The notes under the pieces are model-generated. The model had not been told where the DNA came from and ran no database searches. It saw only the letters and a program-made list of their open reading frames with translations. The translations under genes and the position numbers were made by a program. A stretch of DNA of 44,107 nucleotides from Alphaproteobacteria bacterium (GTDB lineage Bacteria > Pseudomonadota > Alphaproteobacteria > RF32 > CAG-239). The DNA lies in NCBI GenBank assembly GCA_017935485.1, contig JAGBHO010000049.1, forward strand, positions 1 to 44,107, given 5' to 3'. Below, one piece after another: positions 31,674 through 40,275 of this stretch (the stretch's first letter is position 1; the number at the start of each line of letters is the position of its first letter).

Positions 31674-33209
31674 ATGAGACAGAAACCTGTTATGCTGTTA
31701 ATTCTTGACGGTTGGGGATACCGCAAGGAAATTACCAAAGACAATGCCATTGAACAAGGGCATACCCCGAATTGGCACAGAATGCTGGAAGAGAATCCGC
31801 ATTGCCTGATTGAAACCTCCGGACTGGACGTCGGCCTGCCGAACGGACAAATGGGAAATTCGGAAGTCGGCCACATGAATCTGGGCGCCGGCCGTGTGGT
31901 TATGCAGGATTTGCCCAAAATCGACCTTGCCATCAAAGACGGTTCCATTGCAAAGAATCCGGTTGTTGTCGAGTTGATTGACACGCTCAAAAAGAACGGC
32001 AAGGCTTGTCATGTTATGGGACTGATGTCGCCGGGCGGCGTACATTCTCATCAGGATCACATTATTGCCATGTGCAAAATCCTTTCCGAGAACGGTATTA
32101 AAGTCTGGGTTCATGCCTTTTTGGACGGCCGTGACACGCCGCCGACTTCGGCTAAGGAATTTGTGGCAGAATTTGAAAAAGCCGTCAGCAGCCTGAAAGA
32201 CGTGAAGATTGCAACGGTCGAAGGCCGCTTTTATGCCATGGACCGTGACAAACGCTGGGATCGCGTTGAGCTGGCTTACAATACCATCGCGCTGGGCGAA
32301 GGCAAACGTTATGCCACAGCGGAAGAAGCCATTGCCGAATCTTACAAAGAAGGTGTTAACGACGAGTTTGTCGTTCCGTGCGTTATCGGCGATTATCAGG
32401 GAATCGAAGACGGCGATGCTATTTTGATGTGCAACTTCCGCGCCGACCGCGCCCGTGAAATTTTGTACGCACTGGCTGACAAAGATTTTAACGGCTTTGC
32501 CCGTAAAAAGACCGTTTCCACTTCCATTAACGTCGGCATGGCCGAGTATTCGGTTGACCACCGCCGTTTTATGAAGACGATTTTCGGACCGGAAGCCCTG
32601 ACCAACATTTTCGGCGAAGTTGTTGCCAAGCACGGCCTGACACAATTGCGTATTGCCGAAACCGAAAAATATGCTCATGTCACTTTCTTCTTTAACGGTG
32701 GCGAAGAACGCGAATTTGAAGGAGAATCGCGTATTTTGGTTCCGAGCCCGAAAGTCGCCACTTATGACCTCAAGCCGGAAATGAGCGTATATGAAGTGAC
32801 GGACAATCTGGTTGACGCTATTGAAAATCAGCGTTTTGACGTGATTATCTGCAATTTTGCCAACGGCGACATGGTCGGGCATACCGGAATTATGGAAGCC
32901 GCACTCAAAGCCGTGGCCGCGGTTGACGAATGTCTGGGACGCGTTGAAAAGGCTATCAAAGATGCAGGCGGCGTCCTTTTGGTTACGGCAGACCATGGTA
33001 ATGCAGAGAAAATGGTTGACGAGAAAACCGGAGAACCTTATACCGCTCACACCGTCGGCAAAGTGCGTGCCGTTCTGGTTAATGACAAGCAGCCGGTTAA
33101 AAGACTGAAAGACGGTCGTCTGGCTGATATTTCTCCGACGCTGCTCGATTTGCTCGGCATTGAAAAACCTGCCGAGATGACCGGTTCTTCTCTGATTGAA
33201 AAGGCTTAG
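31674..33209 (+). CDS. gpmI: 2,3-bisphosphoglycerate-independent phosphoglycerate mutase
   Basis: 511 residues of the alkaline-phosphatase superfamily. LLILDGWG (metal Asp12) and catalytic Ser63 in NSEVGHMN, DGRDTPP and TADHGNAEKM complete the two-Mn site. It interconverts 3- and 2-phosphoglycerate in glycolysis and gluconeogenesis. AAGGA precedes the ATG. It leads a run gpmI-envC-ctpA-yibQ-rppH, with only 6 bases to envC, an order also seen around gpmM-envC-yibQ in E. coli. Confidence 0.96.
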   Translation: MRQKPVMLLILDGWGYRKEITKDNAIEQGHTPNWHRMLEENPHCLIETSGLDVGLPNGQMGNSEVGHMNLGAGRVVMQDLPKIDLAIKDGSIAKNPVVVELIDTLKKNGKACHVMGLMSPGGVHSHQDHIIAMCKILSENGIKVWVHAFLDGRDTPPTSAKEFVAEFEKAVSSLKDVKIATVEGRFYAMDRDKRWDRVELAYNTIALGEGKRYATAEEAIAESYKEGVNDEFVVPCVIGDYQGIEDGDAILMCNFRADRAREILYALADKDFNGFARKKTVSTSINVGMAEYSVDHRRFMKTIFGPEALTNIFGEVVAKHGLTQLRIAETEKYAHVTFFFNGGEEREFEGESRILVPSPKVATYDLKPEMSVYEVTDNLVDAIENQRFDVIICNFANGDMVGHTGIMEAALKAVAAVDECLGRVEKAIKDAGGVLLVTADHGNAEKMVDEKTGEPYTAHTVGKVRAVLVNDKQPVKRLKDGRLADISPTLLDLLGIEKPAEMTGSSLIEKA

Positions 33210-33215
33210 TCTTTT

Positions 33216-34469
33216 ATGAAACCGTCTGCCGTCTGCAAAGCCTTATTTTGTGGTTTCTGTTGTCTGGGACTTTTGTTCCGGACAACCGGTGCGGCGGCGG
33301 TTTCCAAAAAAGATCTTGAGCTGATGGAAAAAAAGGTTCAGGAACAGAATATTGAGCACCGCAAGCTGCAGGCTCAGGCGAATCAGATTAATATCGAGCT
33401 GGCATCCGTCAGTCAGGACATGATTGCAACGGCAAAAAAAATCCAAAACAGCGAAGAAAAGCTTTCGGCAATGGAAGATCAACTGGCAAAACTGCAGGAC
33501 AGCCTGAAAAAAACCGAAGAAAGCTTTTCGCAGGAAGACCAAAATCTTATCAGAACGTTATCGGCTCTGCAAAATCTGGCCCTGAAACCGACAGAGGCTT
33601 TGTTTGTGCAACCGTTGACGCCGGTGGAGATTATCCGCAGCGCCATGCTTTTGCGCGAAACCGTGCCTTATCTGGAAGAAAATGCCGAGAGAATCCGTCT
33701 TGAGCTTGAGCAGATTTCTCATAAAAAAGAACTGGTGGAAAAACAGGTTCGGCAAATCAGCAATCAGAAAAAAATCATGGAAAAGGATCATGAGCGGATG
33801 AAGCTTTTGGTTCAGAAAAAGTCCAGAATAAGAAATGCCGTTGAAATTGAAAGCGTGAAAGCCCAGCGCAATATTCAAAAATTGGCTTCTCAGGCCAAGG
33901 ATTTGAGAGGGCTTTTGGACAAGCTGGAAAAAGAGCGGAAGCAAAAAGCCGAGGCTGAACGGAAAAGGCAGGAGGAACTGCGCCGGATTGAAGAAGAAAG
34001 ACGGGCAAAGTCAAAAAAAGAAGAGGAAACTCAAAGAGCTGACTTGATTAAATATAATCAAGAGGTTATAAGTGAAGTAGGAAAAGGTTTTGCCAAGGCC
34101 AAAGGAAAATTGTCCATGCCGGCCAAAGGTACGGTCGTGACGGCTTACGGCGAGCAAAAAGTCAAAGGCGTAACGTCCAAGGGCATTATGATAAAAACCA
34201 GAAACGAGGCTCAGGTTATTGCCCCTTATGACGGTACCGTCGCTTTTGCCGGACCGTTCAGAGGGTACGGAAACCTGATTATTATTGAGCACGGCGACGG
34301 ATATTTATCGCTTTTGGCCGGACTGGGAAGTCTGGACTGTGAAGTCGGGCAGCTTTTGCTGGCCGGCGAACCGGTCGGACAAATGCCGGACAGCAAGGAT
34401 TCCAAGCTTTATGTGGAAATGCGCCGCAATAACAATCCGATTAACCCGCTTAAATGGATGAGAAATTAA
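33216..34469 (+). CDS. envC: EnvC-like murein hydrolase activator
   Basis: 417 residues: signal peptide (about 1-28), two long coiled-coil stretches (30-110 and 150-285), and a C-terminal M23/LytM domain (about 300-417). The metal-binding His and Asp of active LytM enzymes are missing: the HxxxD place reads TSKGIMI and the HxH place reads LLAGLGS. That is typical of EnvC, which activates amidases during septum splitting instead of cutting itself. It lies between gpmI and ctpA in a likely operon. Confidence 0.88.
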   Translation: MKPSAVCKALFCGFCCLGLLFRTTGAAAVSKKDLELMEKKVQEQNIEHRKLQAQANQINIELASVSQDMIATAKKIQNSEEKLSAMEDQLAKLQDSLKKTEESFSQEDQNLIRTLSALQNLALKPTEALFVQPLTPVEIIRSAMLLRETVPYLEENAERIRLELEQISHKKELVEKQVRQISNQKKIMEKDHERMKLLVQKKSRIRNAVEIESVKAQRNIQKLASQAKDLRGLLDKLEKERKQKAEAERKRQEELRRIEEERRAKSKKEEETQRADLIKYNQEVISEVGKGFAKAKGKLSMPAKGTVVTAYGEQKVKGVTSKGIMIKTRNEAQVIAPYDGTVAFAGPFRGYGNLIIIEHGDGYLSLLAGLGSLDCEVGQLLLAGEPVGQMPDSKDSKLYVEMRRNNNPINPLKWMRN

Positions 34470-34496
34470 AATTTGAGAAAAAACAGGAAGAGTAAT

Positions 34497-35792
34497 ATGT
34501 TAAAAAAATCATCAGTTTGTACATTAGTATTTTTGGGAATTTTAACGGCAGCAACTTTTGCAAATGCAAAAGAATCCAAAAAATCCCAACAGGAAGATGC
34601 TGCCGACACTTATGAAATGCTCAACCTGTTCGGAGAAGTTCTGGAACGCACCAAACTTTCTTATGTTGAAGACGTCAGCGACAAAAAGCTTATCGAATCC
34701 GCCATTAACGGCATGTTGGTTTCACTTGACCCGCATTCCAGTTTTTTGGATGCACAGAGTTTTAAATATATGAACGAGCAGACCAAAGGAAAATTCGGCG
34801 GGCTGGGAATTGAGGTTACAATGGAGCAGGGCGTGGTCAAAGTGGTTTCTCCGATTGACGATACGCCGGCTTCTCAGGCCGGAATCAAACCGGGGGATTA
34901 TATCACCCATATTGACGGGCGGCAGGTCATGGGGCTCAGCCTTAATGACGCGGTTGACAAAATGCGCGGCAAAGTCGGCACAAAAGTCCGGCTGACAATT
35001 GTCCGCGCCAATGAAAAACCTTTTGACGTGGTGGTAAAACGCGAGGAAATTAAAATCCAGTCGGTGAAAAATGACATTAAGGCCGATGACGTGGCTTATA
35101 TCCGAATCACGTCTTTCAGCGAAGATGTTGACAAGATGACTGAAAAAGCCGTTGCAAAAGCCAAGAAAGACAATAAAAACCTGAAAGGCATTGTCCTTGA
35201 TGTCCGCAACAATCCGGGGGGACTGCTAGATCAGGCCGTTAACGTCACCGATTTGTTTCTTGACAAAGGCGAAATTGTTTCCACCCGTTCCCGCAATGCC
35301 GAAGATACCGTCAGATATTCAGCCCAGAAAGGCGACATTGCCAAAGGCTTGCCGATTGTGGTTTTAATCAACAGCGGCTCGGCTTCGGCTTCCGAAATTG
35401 TAGCAGGCGCATTGCAGGATCATAAACGTGCGGTTATTCTGGGTGAAAAATCTTTCGGCAAAGGTTCCGTTCAGACGGTTATTCCGCTGGATAAATACGG
35501 CGCAATGCGTTTGACGACAGCCAGATATTATACGCCTTCCGGACGGTCAATCCAGGCTGAGGGCATTACGCCGGACATTGTCGTTCACCCGGCAAAGGTT
35601 GAAGTTATTGATCCGGTCTTTAATATGAGTGAGGCCGAATTTGACAATGCTTTGAAGAATGACACAAAGAAAGCGGCAACAAAGAAAGCCGGCAGCGACA
35701 GTAAAGACGAAGAAATGGATAAAGACTATCAGCTGTCACGTGCCGTCGATATGGTTAAAGCTTTGGCTATTTACAGCCAAAACAGCAAATAA
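34497..35792 (+). CDS. ctpA: Carboxy-terminal processing protease, S41 family
   Basis: 431 residues with a signal peptide (ending FANA), a PDZ domain (about 98-175) and a tail-specific protease domain. The Ser/Lys dyad is Ser297 in GSASASE and Lys322 in FGKGSVQ, 25 residues apart as in Prc. It trims or degrades periplasmic proteins and in this setting may regulate murein hydrolases. GGAAG precedes the ATG at 34497; a TTG at 34473 is less likely. The tail is Lys/Asp-rich. Confidence 0.93.
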   Translation: MLKKSSVCTLVFLGILTAATFANAKESKKSQQEDAADTYEMLNLFGEVLERTKLSYVEDVSDKKLIESAINGMLVSLDPHSSFLDAQSFKYMNEQTKGKFGGLGIEVTMEQGVVKVVSPIDDTPASQAGIKPGDYITHIDGRQVMGLSLNDAVDKMRGKVGTKVRLTIVRANEKPFDVVVKREEIKIQSVKNDIKADDVAYIRITSFSEDVDKMTEKAVAKAKKDNKNLKGIVLDVRNNPGGLLDQAVNVTDLFLDKGEIVSTRSRNAEDTVRYSAQKGDIAKGLPIVVLINSGSASASEIVAGALQDHKRAVILGEKSFGKGSVQTVIPLDKYGAMRLTTARYYTPSGRSIQAEGITPDIVVHPAKVEVIDPVFNMSEAEFDNALKNDTKKAATKKAGSDSKDEEMDKDYQLSRAVDMVKALAIYSQNSK

Positions 35793-35801
35793 GGAACAGA
35801 C

Positions 35802-36950
35802 ATGCTGAAAAATGTCCGGACAGTTTTGATTGTTTTGCTTATTCTTTCCGCGGTAGCGGCAACAGGATACTTTTTTGCAAAAAAGAAAAGCGAACCGGTT
35901 TATCTGTCTAAAATAGACCGCGTTATGTTTGAGCGAAAAAACAAGACACCGGGATTTATTATGCAGCTGCCGGACAAGGAAGACATATCCAAACATTCTC
36001 AGCAAGAGGAAAAAGAAGAGCCCGTTAAAGAAACGCATCCGCAGGCCATTGAAGCCAATGAGCTTCTGGATAAAATACCGCTGGTGGCAAAACTGCCCAA
36101 AAACAGCGTGCAGGAACCGTTGGAGCATATCAATGCCGACAGAAACCTGATTGAAGAAAAAGACGGCTTTTATCTTCCCAAGATCGGAAAAAACGGTGAA
36201 AAAGCATGGATTGAATACGGCAAGACGGAAGAAGTCCAACCAAATTTTTATAAGGTTTCCGTCATCATCAACGGCCTCGGACTTGATTCCACGGTAACAA
36301 CCGCCGCTGTTGAGAGCCTGCCGGCGAATGTATCTTTATCATTTTCACCTTATGCCATTGATCTGGACAAGCAAATCAAAACCGCCCGCAGTATGGGACA
36401 CGAAACTTATGTGGACTTGCTTCTATCCTCAAAAGATTTCTTAAAGTCCGATACGGGGCCGTTGGCGATGAGCATAACCGCCGGATTTGAAGAAAACCTG
36501 CGCCGGATGAAAAAATCCCTGAATATCAATGCGCCGGTCGGCGGTTTGGTTTTTCAGCGCGGCATTGTTGATTTTGACAATCCGCAAAGAACAAAAGAAC
36601 TTTTTAAAGAAATCGGCAATATGGGGCTTTTGGCCGTTGATGCAACCGGCGAAAATTATTTGGAAAAAATCGACAGTACCGGTTTGCCCCGCAAAAAAGC
36701 CGAAATCGTTATTGACAGCTATTTTGAGCGTGAAGAAATTGACAAACGGCTGGCCGCGGCGGAAGAACTGGCTCAAAAAAACGGCAGCGTTTTGGTGGTT
36801 GTCAATCCCAAGCCGGTTGCCTTGCATGCCGTCAATGACTGGATTGCCTCTTTTTCTCCGCAAATTTCAGACTACAAAGAGCTTAAAAACACGGTAATTG
36901 AAAAACCGCTGGCATTGGTTCCGGTTTCTAACGTGGTGGTGGAAGAATGA
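35802..36950 (+). CDS. Divergent polysaccharide deacetylase family protein (YibQ-like)
   Basis: 382 residues. One N-terminal membrane anchor (about 7-27), a charged linker, then the DUF610/YibQ fold from about 145: VSVIINGLGLD, LPANVSLSFSPY and the VPVSNV end. The classical NodB-type metal triad is not evident (GHETYVDLLLSS stands where family members have GHE). Place after envC and ctpA matches E. coli envC-yibQ, which suggests a role in envelope or murein metabolism; enzyme activity is not established. Confidence 0.85.
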   Translation: MLKNVRTVLIVLLILSAVAATGYFFAKKKSEPVYLSKIDRVMFERKNKTPGFIMQLPDKEDISKHSQQEEKEEPVKETHPQAIEANELLDKIPLVAKLPKNSVQEPLEHINADRNLIEEKDGFYLPKIGKNGEKAWIEYGKTEEVQPNFYKVSVIINGLGLDSTVTTAAVESLPANVSLSFSPYAIDLDKQIKTARSMGHETYVDLLLSSKDFLKSDTGPLAMSITAGFEENLRRMKKSLNINAPVGGLVFQRGIVDFDNPQRTKELFKEIGNMGLLAVDATGENYLEKIDSTGLPRKKAEIVIDSYFEREEIDKRLAAAEELAQKNGSVLVVVNPKPVALHAVNDWIASFSPQISDYKELKNTVIEKPLALVPVSNVVVEE

Positions 36951-37438
36951 CCGGATTGTACCGCCCGAATGCCGGTATTGTATTGTTTAACCGAGAAGGA
37001 AAAGTTTTGGTTTGCGCCCGTGCGGACAAGCCGGATATGCAATGGCAGTTTCCGCAAGGCGGCATAGATGACGGAGAAACGCCGGCTCAGGCCGCCGAAA
37101 GGGAACTGGGAGAAGAAACGGGAATTGCGACGGCAAGAATGGTTTATGCCGCTCCGCAAGCAATCAAATACGATTACCCTCCCGCCGTCTTTGATAAATT
37201 TCAAAAAATGGGGCGTCCGCATATCGGACAAGAGCAGTATTGGTTTTTGTTTTTCTTTCCCGAAAACGAAAAAATAGATTTTGCAACCCATCCGGAAGAA
37301 ATTGAATTCAAGGCTTATGAGTGGGTTGATTTTGATGAAGCCGTACGGAGAATTGTGGGCTTTAAGAAAAAAAGCTATCATTATGCGGCAGAAGTTTTTA
37401 CTCCCGTAATCCGCGATTATCTTGCCGCAATAAAATAA
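36947..37438 (+). CDS. rppH: RNA pyrophosphohydrolase
   Basis: 163 residues. Nudix box complete at 38-60 (G38, E44, R52-E53-L54, E56-E57, G59), preceded by WQFPQGG as in RppH. It removes pyrophosphate from the 5' end of triphosphorylated RNA and so starts mRNA decay; related alphaproteobacterial enzymes also hydrolyse Ap4A. ATGA overlap with the yibQ-like gene shows coupling. It converges on yraN with 2 bases between stops. Confidence 0.92.
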   Translation: MTGLYRPNAGIVLFNREGKVLVCARADKPDMQWQFPQGGIDDGETPAQAAERELGEETGIATARMVYAAPQAIKYDYPPAVFDKFQKMGRPHIGQEQYWFLFFFPENEKIDFATHPEEIEFKAYEWVDFDEAVRRIVGFKKKSYHYAAEVFTPVIRDYLAAIK

Positions 37439-37440
37439 AT

Positions 37441-37806
37441 TCAGCTTAACCAAGCGTTTTCAATATGTTTTATCCGCAAAGGAAAGGCAACCAGAATGGC
37501 GTCAAAACGGCAGTCATATCCGGCGTATTGCGGATTTTTCTGCAAAAAAGCCTCAGCACCGCGGATAATCCGCTGCTGCTGGCGCGGACTGACGGCATAG
37601 GCGGCTTTATTCAAATCAGAGCGTTTTTTGACCTCAACAAAAACCAGCAGATTTGCCTGAGCGGCGACAATGTCAACTTCTCCGGCATTGGTTCCGCGGC
37701 CGGTGACATAATTGCCGGCAACAATCCGAAAACCTTTCAGGCGCAGATAGTTTCGGGCAAGAAACTCCGCCGTTTTGCCGGCGGTATAAGAATTTTTATT
37801 TTTCAT
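37441..37806 (-). CDS. yraN: YraN/UPF0102 family nuclease-like protein
   Basis: 121 residues of the UPF0102 family: GKTAEFLARNYLRLKG, GEVDIVA and VFVEVKKR form the PD-(D/E)xK-like core. The family is thought to be nuclease-related but the substrate is unknown. It overlaps the end of rsmI by 11 bases, and the lpoA-rsmI-yraN grouping matches other proteobacteria. Confidence 0.92.
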   Translation of the reverse strand: MKNKNSYTAGKTAEFLARNYLRLKGFRIVAGNYVTGRGTNAGEVDIVAAQANLLVFVEVKKRSDLNKAAYAVSPRQQQRIIRGAEAFLQKNPQYAGYDCRFDAILVAFPLRIKHIENAWLS

Positions 37807-38632
37807 TTTTTATCTTTAACGCCAGTTCATAAACGTCGTTTTTGTTCAGATTATAATCGCCTGCCAGCGCTTTAACCGCTGATTTCAGACTCATCTGCAA
37901 CAATTTTTCTCTCAGCAATTCTTCAATCTCCATCGGCGTTCGGGATTTTTCTTCCGCCGGCGCAACCATAAAAACAAACTCGCCTTTAGGCTCTTTTTCC
38001 GAAAAATGAGCCATTAGGTCTTCTGCCGTTCCGTTCAGGCATTCTTCATAAATCTTACTGATTTCACGAACAACCGCGAGCTCCCTGCCGCCGAAGACTT
38101 CTTTTGCCGCCGCCAGCGTTTTAAGAATGCGCGGTGCGGTTTCATAATAGACAACCGTTGCATCCAGTGCGGCATAGGACTTGAACAATTCAATCCGCGC
38201 CTTATCTTTATTGGGAATAAAACCGGCAAACATAAACTTGTTGGTCGGCAGTCCTGATAACTGAAGCGCGCAAATCAACGCACAGGCGCCGGGCAAAACG
38301 GTAATATATACTCCCTGCTCCCGACAGCGGCGAATCAGCTTGTAGCCGGGATCGGATATCAGCGGCGAACCGGCATCGCTGACCAGTGCGACGGCCTGTT
38401 GCTCATTTTGAACGGCGTCAATCAGTTTTTGCGCCTGTTCATCTTCGTTATGATCATGCAGCGTGATGAACGTTTTTTTCAGGCTGATGCCAAGCAGGGA
38501 AAACAGTTTTTTGGTAACGCGCGTGTCTTCGCAGGCAATAACCGGCGCCTCTTTTAAGGTCTCGACCGCACGGGCGGAAATATCTCCGAGATTGCCTATC
38601 GGCGTGGCAATGATGTATAATCCGTTTTTCAT
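37796..38632 (-). CDS. rsmI: 16S rRNA (cytidine1402-2'-O)-methyltransferase
   Basis: 278 residues of the tetrapyrrole-methylase superfamily. Family marks: LYIIATPIGNLGDIS at the start, CEDTRVT, VSDAGSPLISDPG and LPGACA. It methylates the ribose of C1402 in the 16S decoding centre. It overlaps yraN downstream and is divergent from the LpoA-like gene, with 80 bases between. Confidence 0.95.
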   Translation of the reverse strand: MKNGLYIIATPIGNLGDISARAVETLKEAPVIACEDTRVTKKLFSLLGISLKKTFITLHDHNEDEQAQKLIDAVQNEQQAVALVSDAGSPLISDPGYKLIRRCREQGVYITVLPGACALICALQLSGLPTNKFMFAGFIPNKDKARIELFKSYAALDATVVYYETAPRILKTLAAAKEVFGGRELAVVREISKIYEECLNGTAEDLMAHFSEKEPKGEFVFMVAPAEEKSRTPMEIEELLREKLLQMSLKSAVKALAGDYNLNKNDVYELALKIKNEK

Positions 38633-38712
38633 ATTTTCTCTTCTTTACAACAGCTTATTTTTACTTTAAACATTATGCAGATGATTGTTTTATATTTTGG
38701 GAAAAAAAGCAA

Positions 38713-40098
38713 GTGTTAAAAAAATTTAGTTTAACGATGTTGTGTCTGGTTTTGGCGGGCTGCGGCACATCGCGAATCAGTACCTCCGGAGGAACCCGCG
38801 ACATTAACACCGATATCAGCGAGGTAACACTGACAACAGACAGTTATCAGAACAAGAATCTGTTTCGGGTCGGAATGCTGCTGCCCCTGACCGGCAATGC
38901 GTCTAAAGTCGGCAAGGGAATGAAAAACTCGGCGCTTTTGGCACTTGACGATGTTCAAAATCCTAATTTGGTTCTGCAATTTTATGATACGCAGAGTTCC
39001 CAAAGCGGAGCCAGAATTGCCATTGAAAATGCGGTATCACAGCAGTCTGACCTGATTATCGGCCCGCTGATGAGCACCGAAGTTCAGGCATCTTCCGGAC
39101 GGGCGGTTGCCGACAATATTCCGATGATTGCTTTTTCAACGTCACAAGACGTATTGCAGCCCGGCGTTTATACACTGGGACTTTTGGTTGACGAACAGGT
39201 TAAGAGAATTATGAATTATGCCGCGGCGGAAGGGCGCCGGCGTTTTGCCCTGCTGGTTCCGGACAATAATCTCGGACTTTCGGTTGCCCGCGCGGCGGTT
39301 CGTACGGCTCAAAAAAACGGCACCACCGTTGTAAAAATTGCCTTTTATCCGCCCAACACTTCCAATTTTGCAGAAATCTTAAAAAAACTGACGAACTATT
39401 CCGCCCGGCATGCCGAAATGCAACGCAAAAAAGCGGCCTTAAAAGCCCGTGCCGATGCCGGTGACGCCAAAGCCAAACGAGAACTGGCACGGATTAAGAC
39501 AACAGACTCTTCCGACGACGTGGATTTTGACGCCGTTTTGATTCCGGAATCAGGCACCAAACTGAAGTCGGTTATTTCAATGTTCGGCTATTATGACATT
39601 TATGCCCCGAAAGTAAAATTTCTCGGAACGTCTATTTGGGAAAATACTCCGATGAACAAAGAATCTCTGGCGCTTAACAGTTGGTATCCGAGGCTTTCGC
39701 GTTATCAGAGCAGCTATTTTGCCGATAAATATTATAACTTTTATAATGAAAAACCGCGCAGCCTTTATTCTTTTGCTTATGACGCGGTTGCGCTGGCTTC
39801 CGCCCTTTCAAAGCATCAGGGCGGCGATTTGAATGCGGCCATTACCAGTCCGGAAGGATTTATGGGAATTAACGGCGCTTTCCGCTTCTTTGAAGACGGC
39901 AGCAACCAGCACAGTCTGGACATTATGGAGATTAAACGGCAGGGCGATGCGGTTGTTGACGCGGCGCCAAAGAAATTTGACGTTTTTGATTACGGCATCT
40001 CTTATCATCAGGACATTTATGACTTTGCAGCGGAACAGGCGCCTCTCATTATCGGAAAAGATGCAGCCCTTGCCCGTTCGCAAATTTATGCCCGTTAG
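38713..40098 (+). CDS. LpoA-like penicillin-binding protein activator lipoprotein
   Basis: 461 residues, GTG start. Lipoprotein signal with lipobox LAGC (Cys17), then a periplasmic-binding-protein fold: VGMLLPLTGNASKVGKGMKN, LIIGPLMSTEVQ and a second lobe to the end. This matches the C-terminal domain of LpoA, which activates PBP1A from the outer membrane; the N-terminal TPR-like domain of E. coli LpoA is missing, as usual in alphaproteobacteria. Position opposite rsmI supports it. A downstream ATG at codon 9 would break the signal peptide. Confidence 0.85.
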   Translation: MLKKFSLTMLCLVLAGCGTSRISTSGGTRDINTDISEVTLTTDSYQNKNLFRVGMLLPLTGNASKVGKGMKNSALLALDDVQNPNLVLQFYDTQSSQSGARIAIENAVSQQSDLIIGPLMSTEVQASSGRAVADNIPMIAFSTSQDVLQPGVYTLGLLVDEQVKRIMNYAAAEGRRRFALLVPDNNLGLSVARAAVRTAQKNGTTVVKIAFYPPNTSNFAEILKKLTNYSARHAEMQRKKAALKARADAGDAKAKRELARIKTTDSSDDVDFDAVLIPESGTKLKSVISMFGYYDIYAPKVKFLGTSIWENTPMNKESLALNSWYPRLSRYQSSYFADKYYNFYNEKPRSLYSFAYDAVALASALSKHQGGDLNAAITSPEGFMGINGAFRFFEDGSNQHSLDIMEIKRQGDAVVDAAPKKFDVFDYGISYHQDIYDFAAEQAPLIIGKDAALARSQIYAR

Positions 40099-40127
40099 AT
40101 TTTAGTATATGATAACTCAGATTTTGC

Positions 40128-40156
40128 TTGAAAAGTAATGCAAAACAGACAATATT
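40128..40156 (+). promoter_or_regulatory. Sigma-70-like promoter of SRP RNA
   Basis: TTGAAA (40128-40133), 17 bases and AATATT (40151-40156). The start expected about 6 bases later falls at the 5' end of the SRP RNA stem. Confidence 0.7.
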
Positions 40157-40160
40157 AGGA

Positions 40161-40262
40161 GGAGGAGAACGCCGGACCGGCTGCCCGCCAATCTGGTCAG
40201 GTTCGAGAGGAAGCAGCCATAACGGGATGTGACGGGGTCGGTCGTTCTCCACCAGTTTTTTT
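40161..40262 (+). ncRNA. ffs: Signal recognition particle RNA, small bacterial type
   Basis: About 95-100 nt. The conserved SRP domain is plain: GGTCAGGTTCGAGAGGAAGC followed by AGCC, with the apical tetraloop and the symmetric/asymmetric loop that bind Ffh. The ends pair as GGAGAACG with CGTTCTCC, and a run of eight T at 40255-40262 ends it. It acts with Ffh and FtsY in membrane protein targeting. It stands right before dnaX, a usual place. Confidence 0.95.
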
Positions 40263-40275
40263 AAGTAATGTGACG

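Noticed and set aside
31698..33050. Long open frame (450 codons) on the minus strand across gpmI
   Set aside because: It lies wholly opposite a complete, highly conserved gpmI, has no RBS and its translation has no domain logic; it is a by-product of codon bias.
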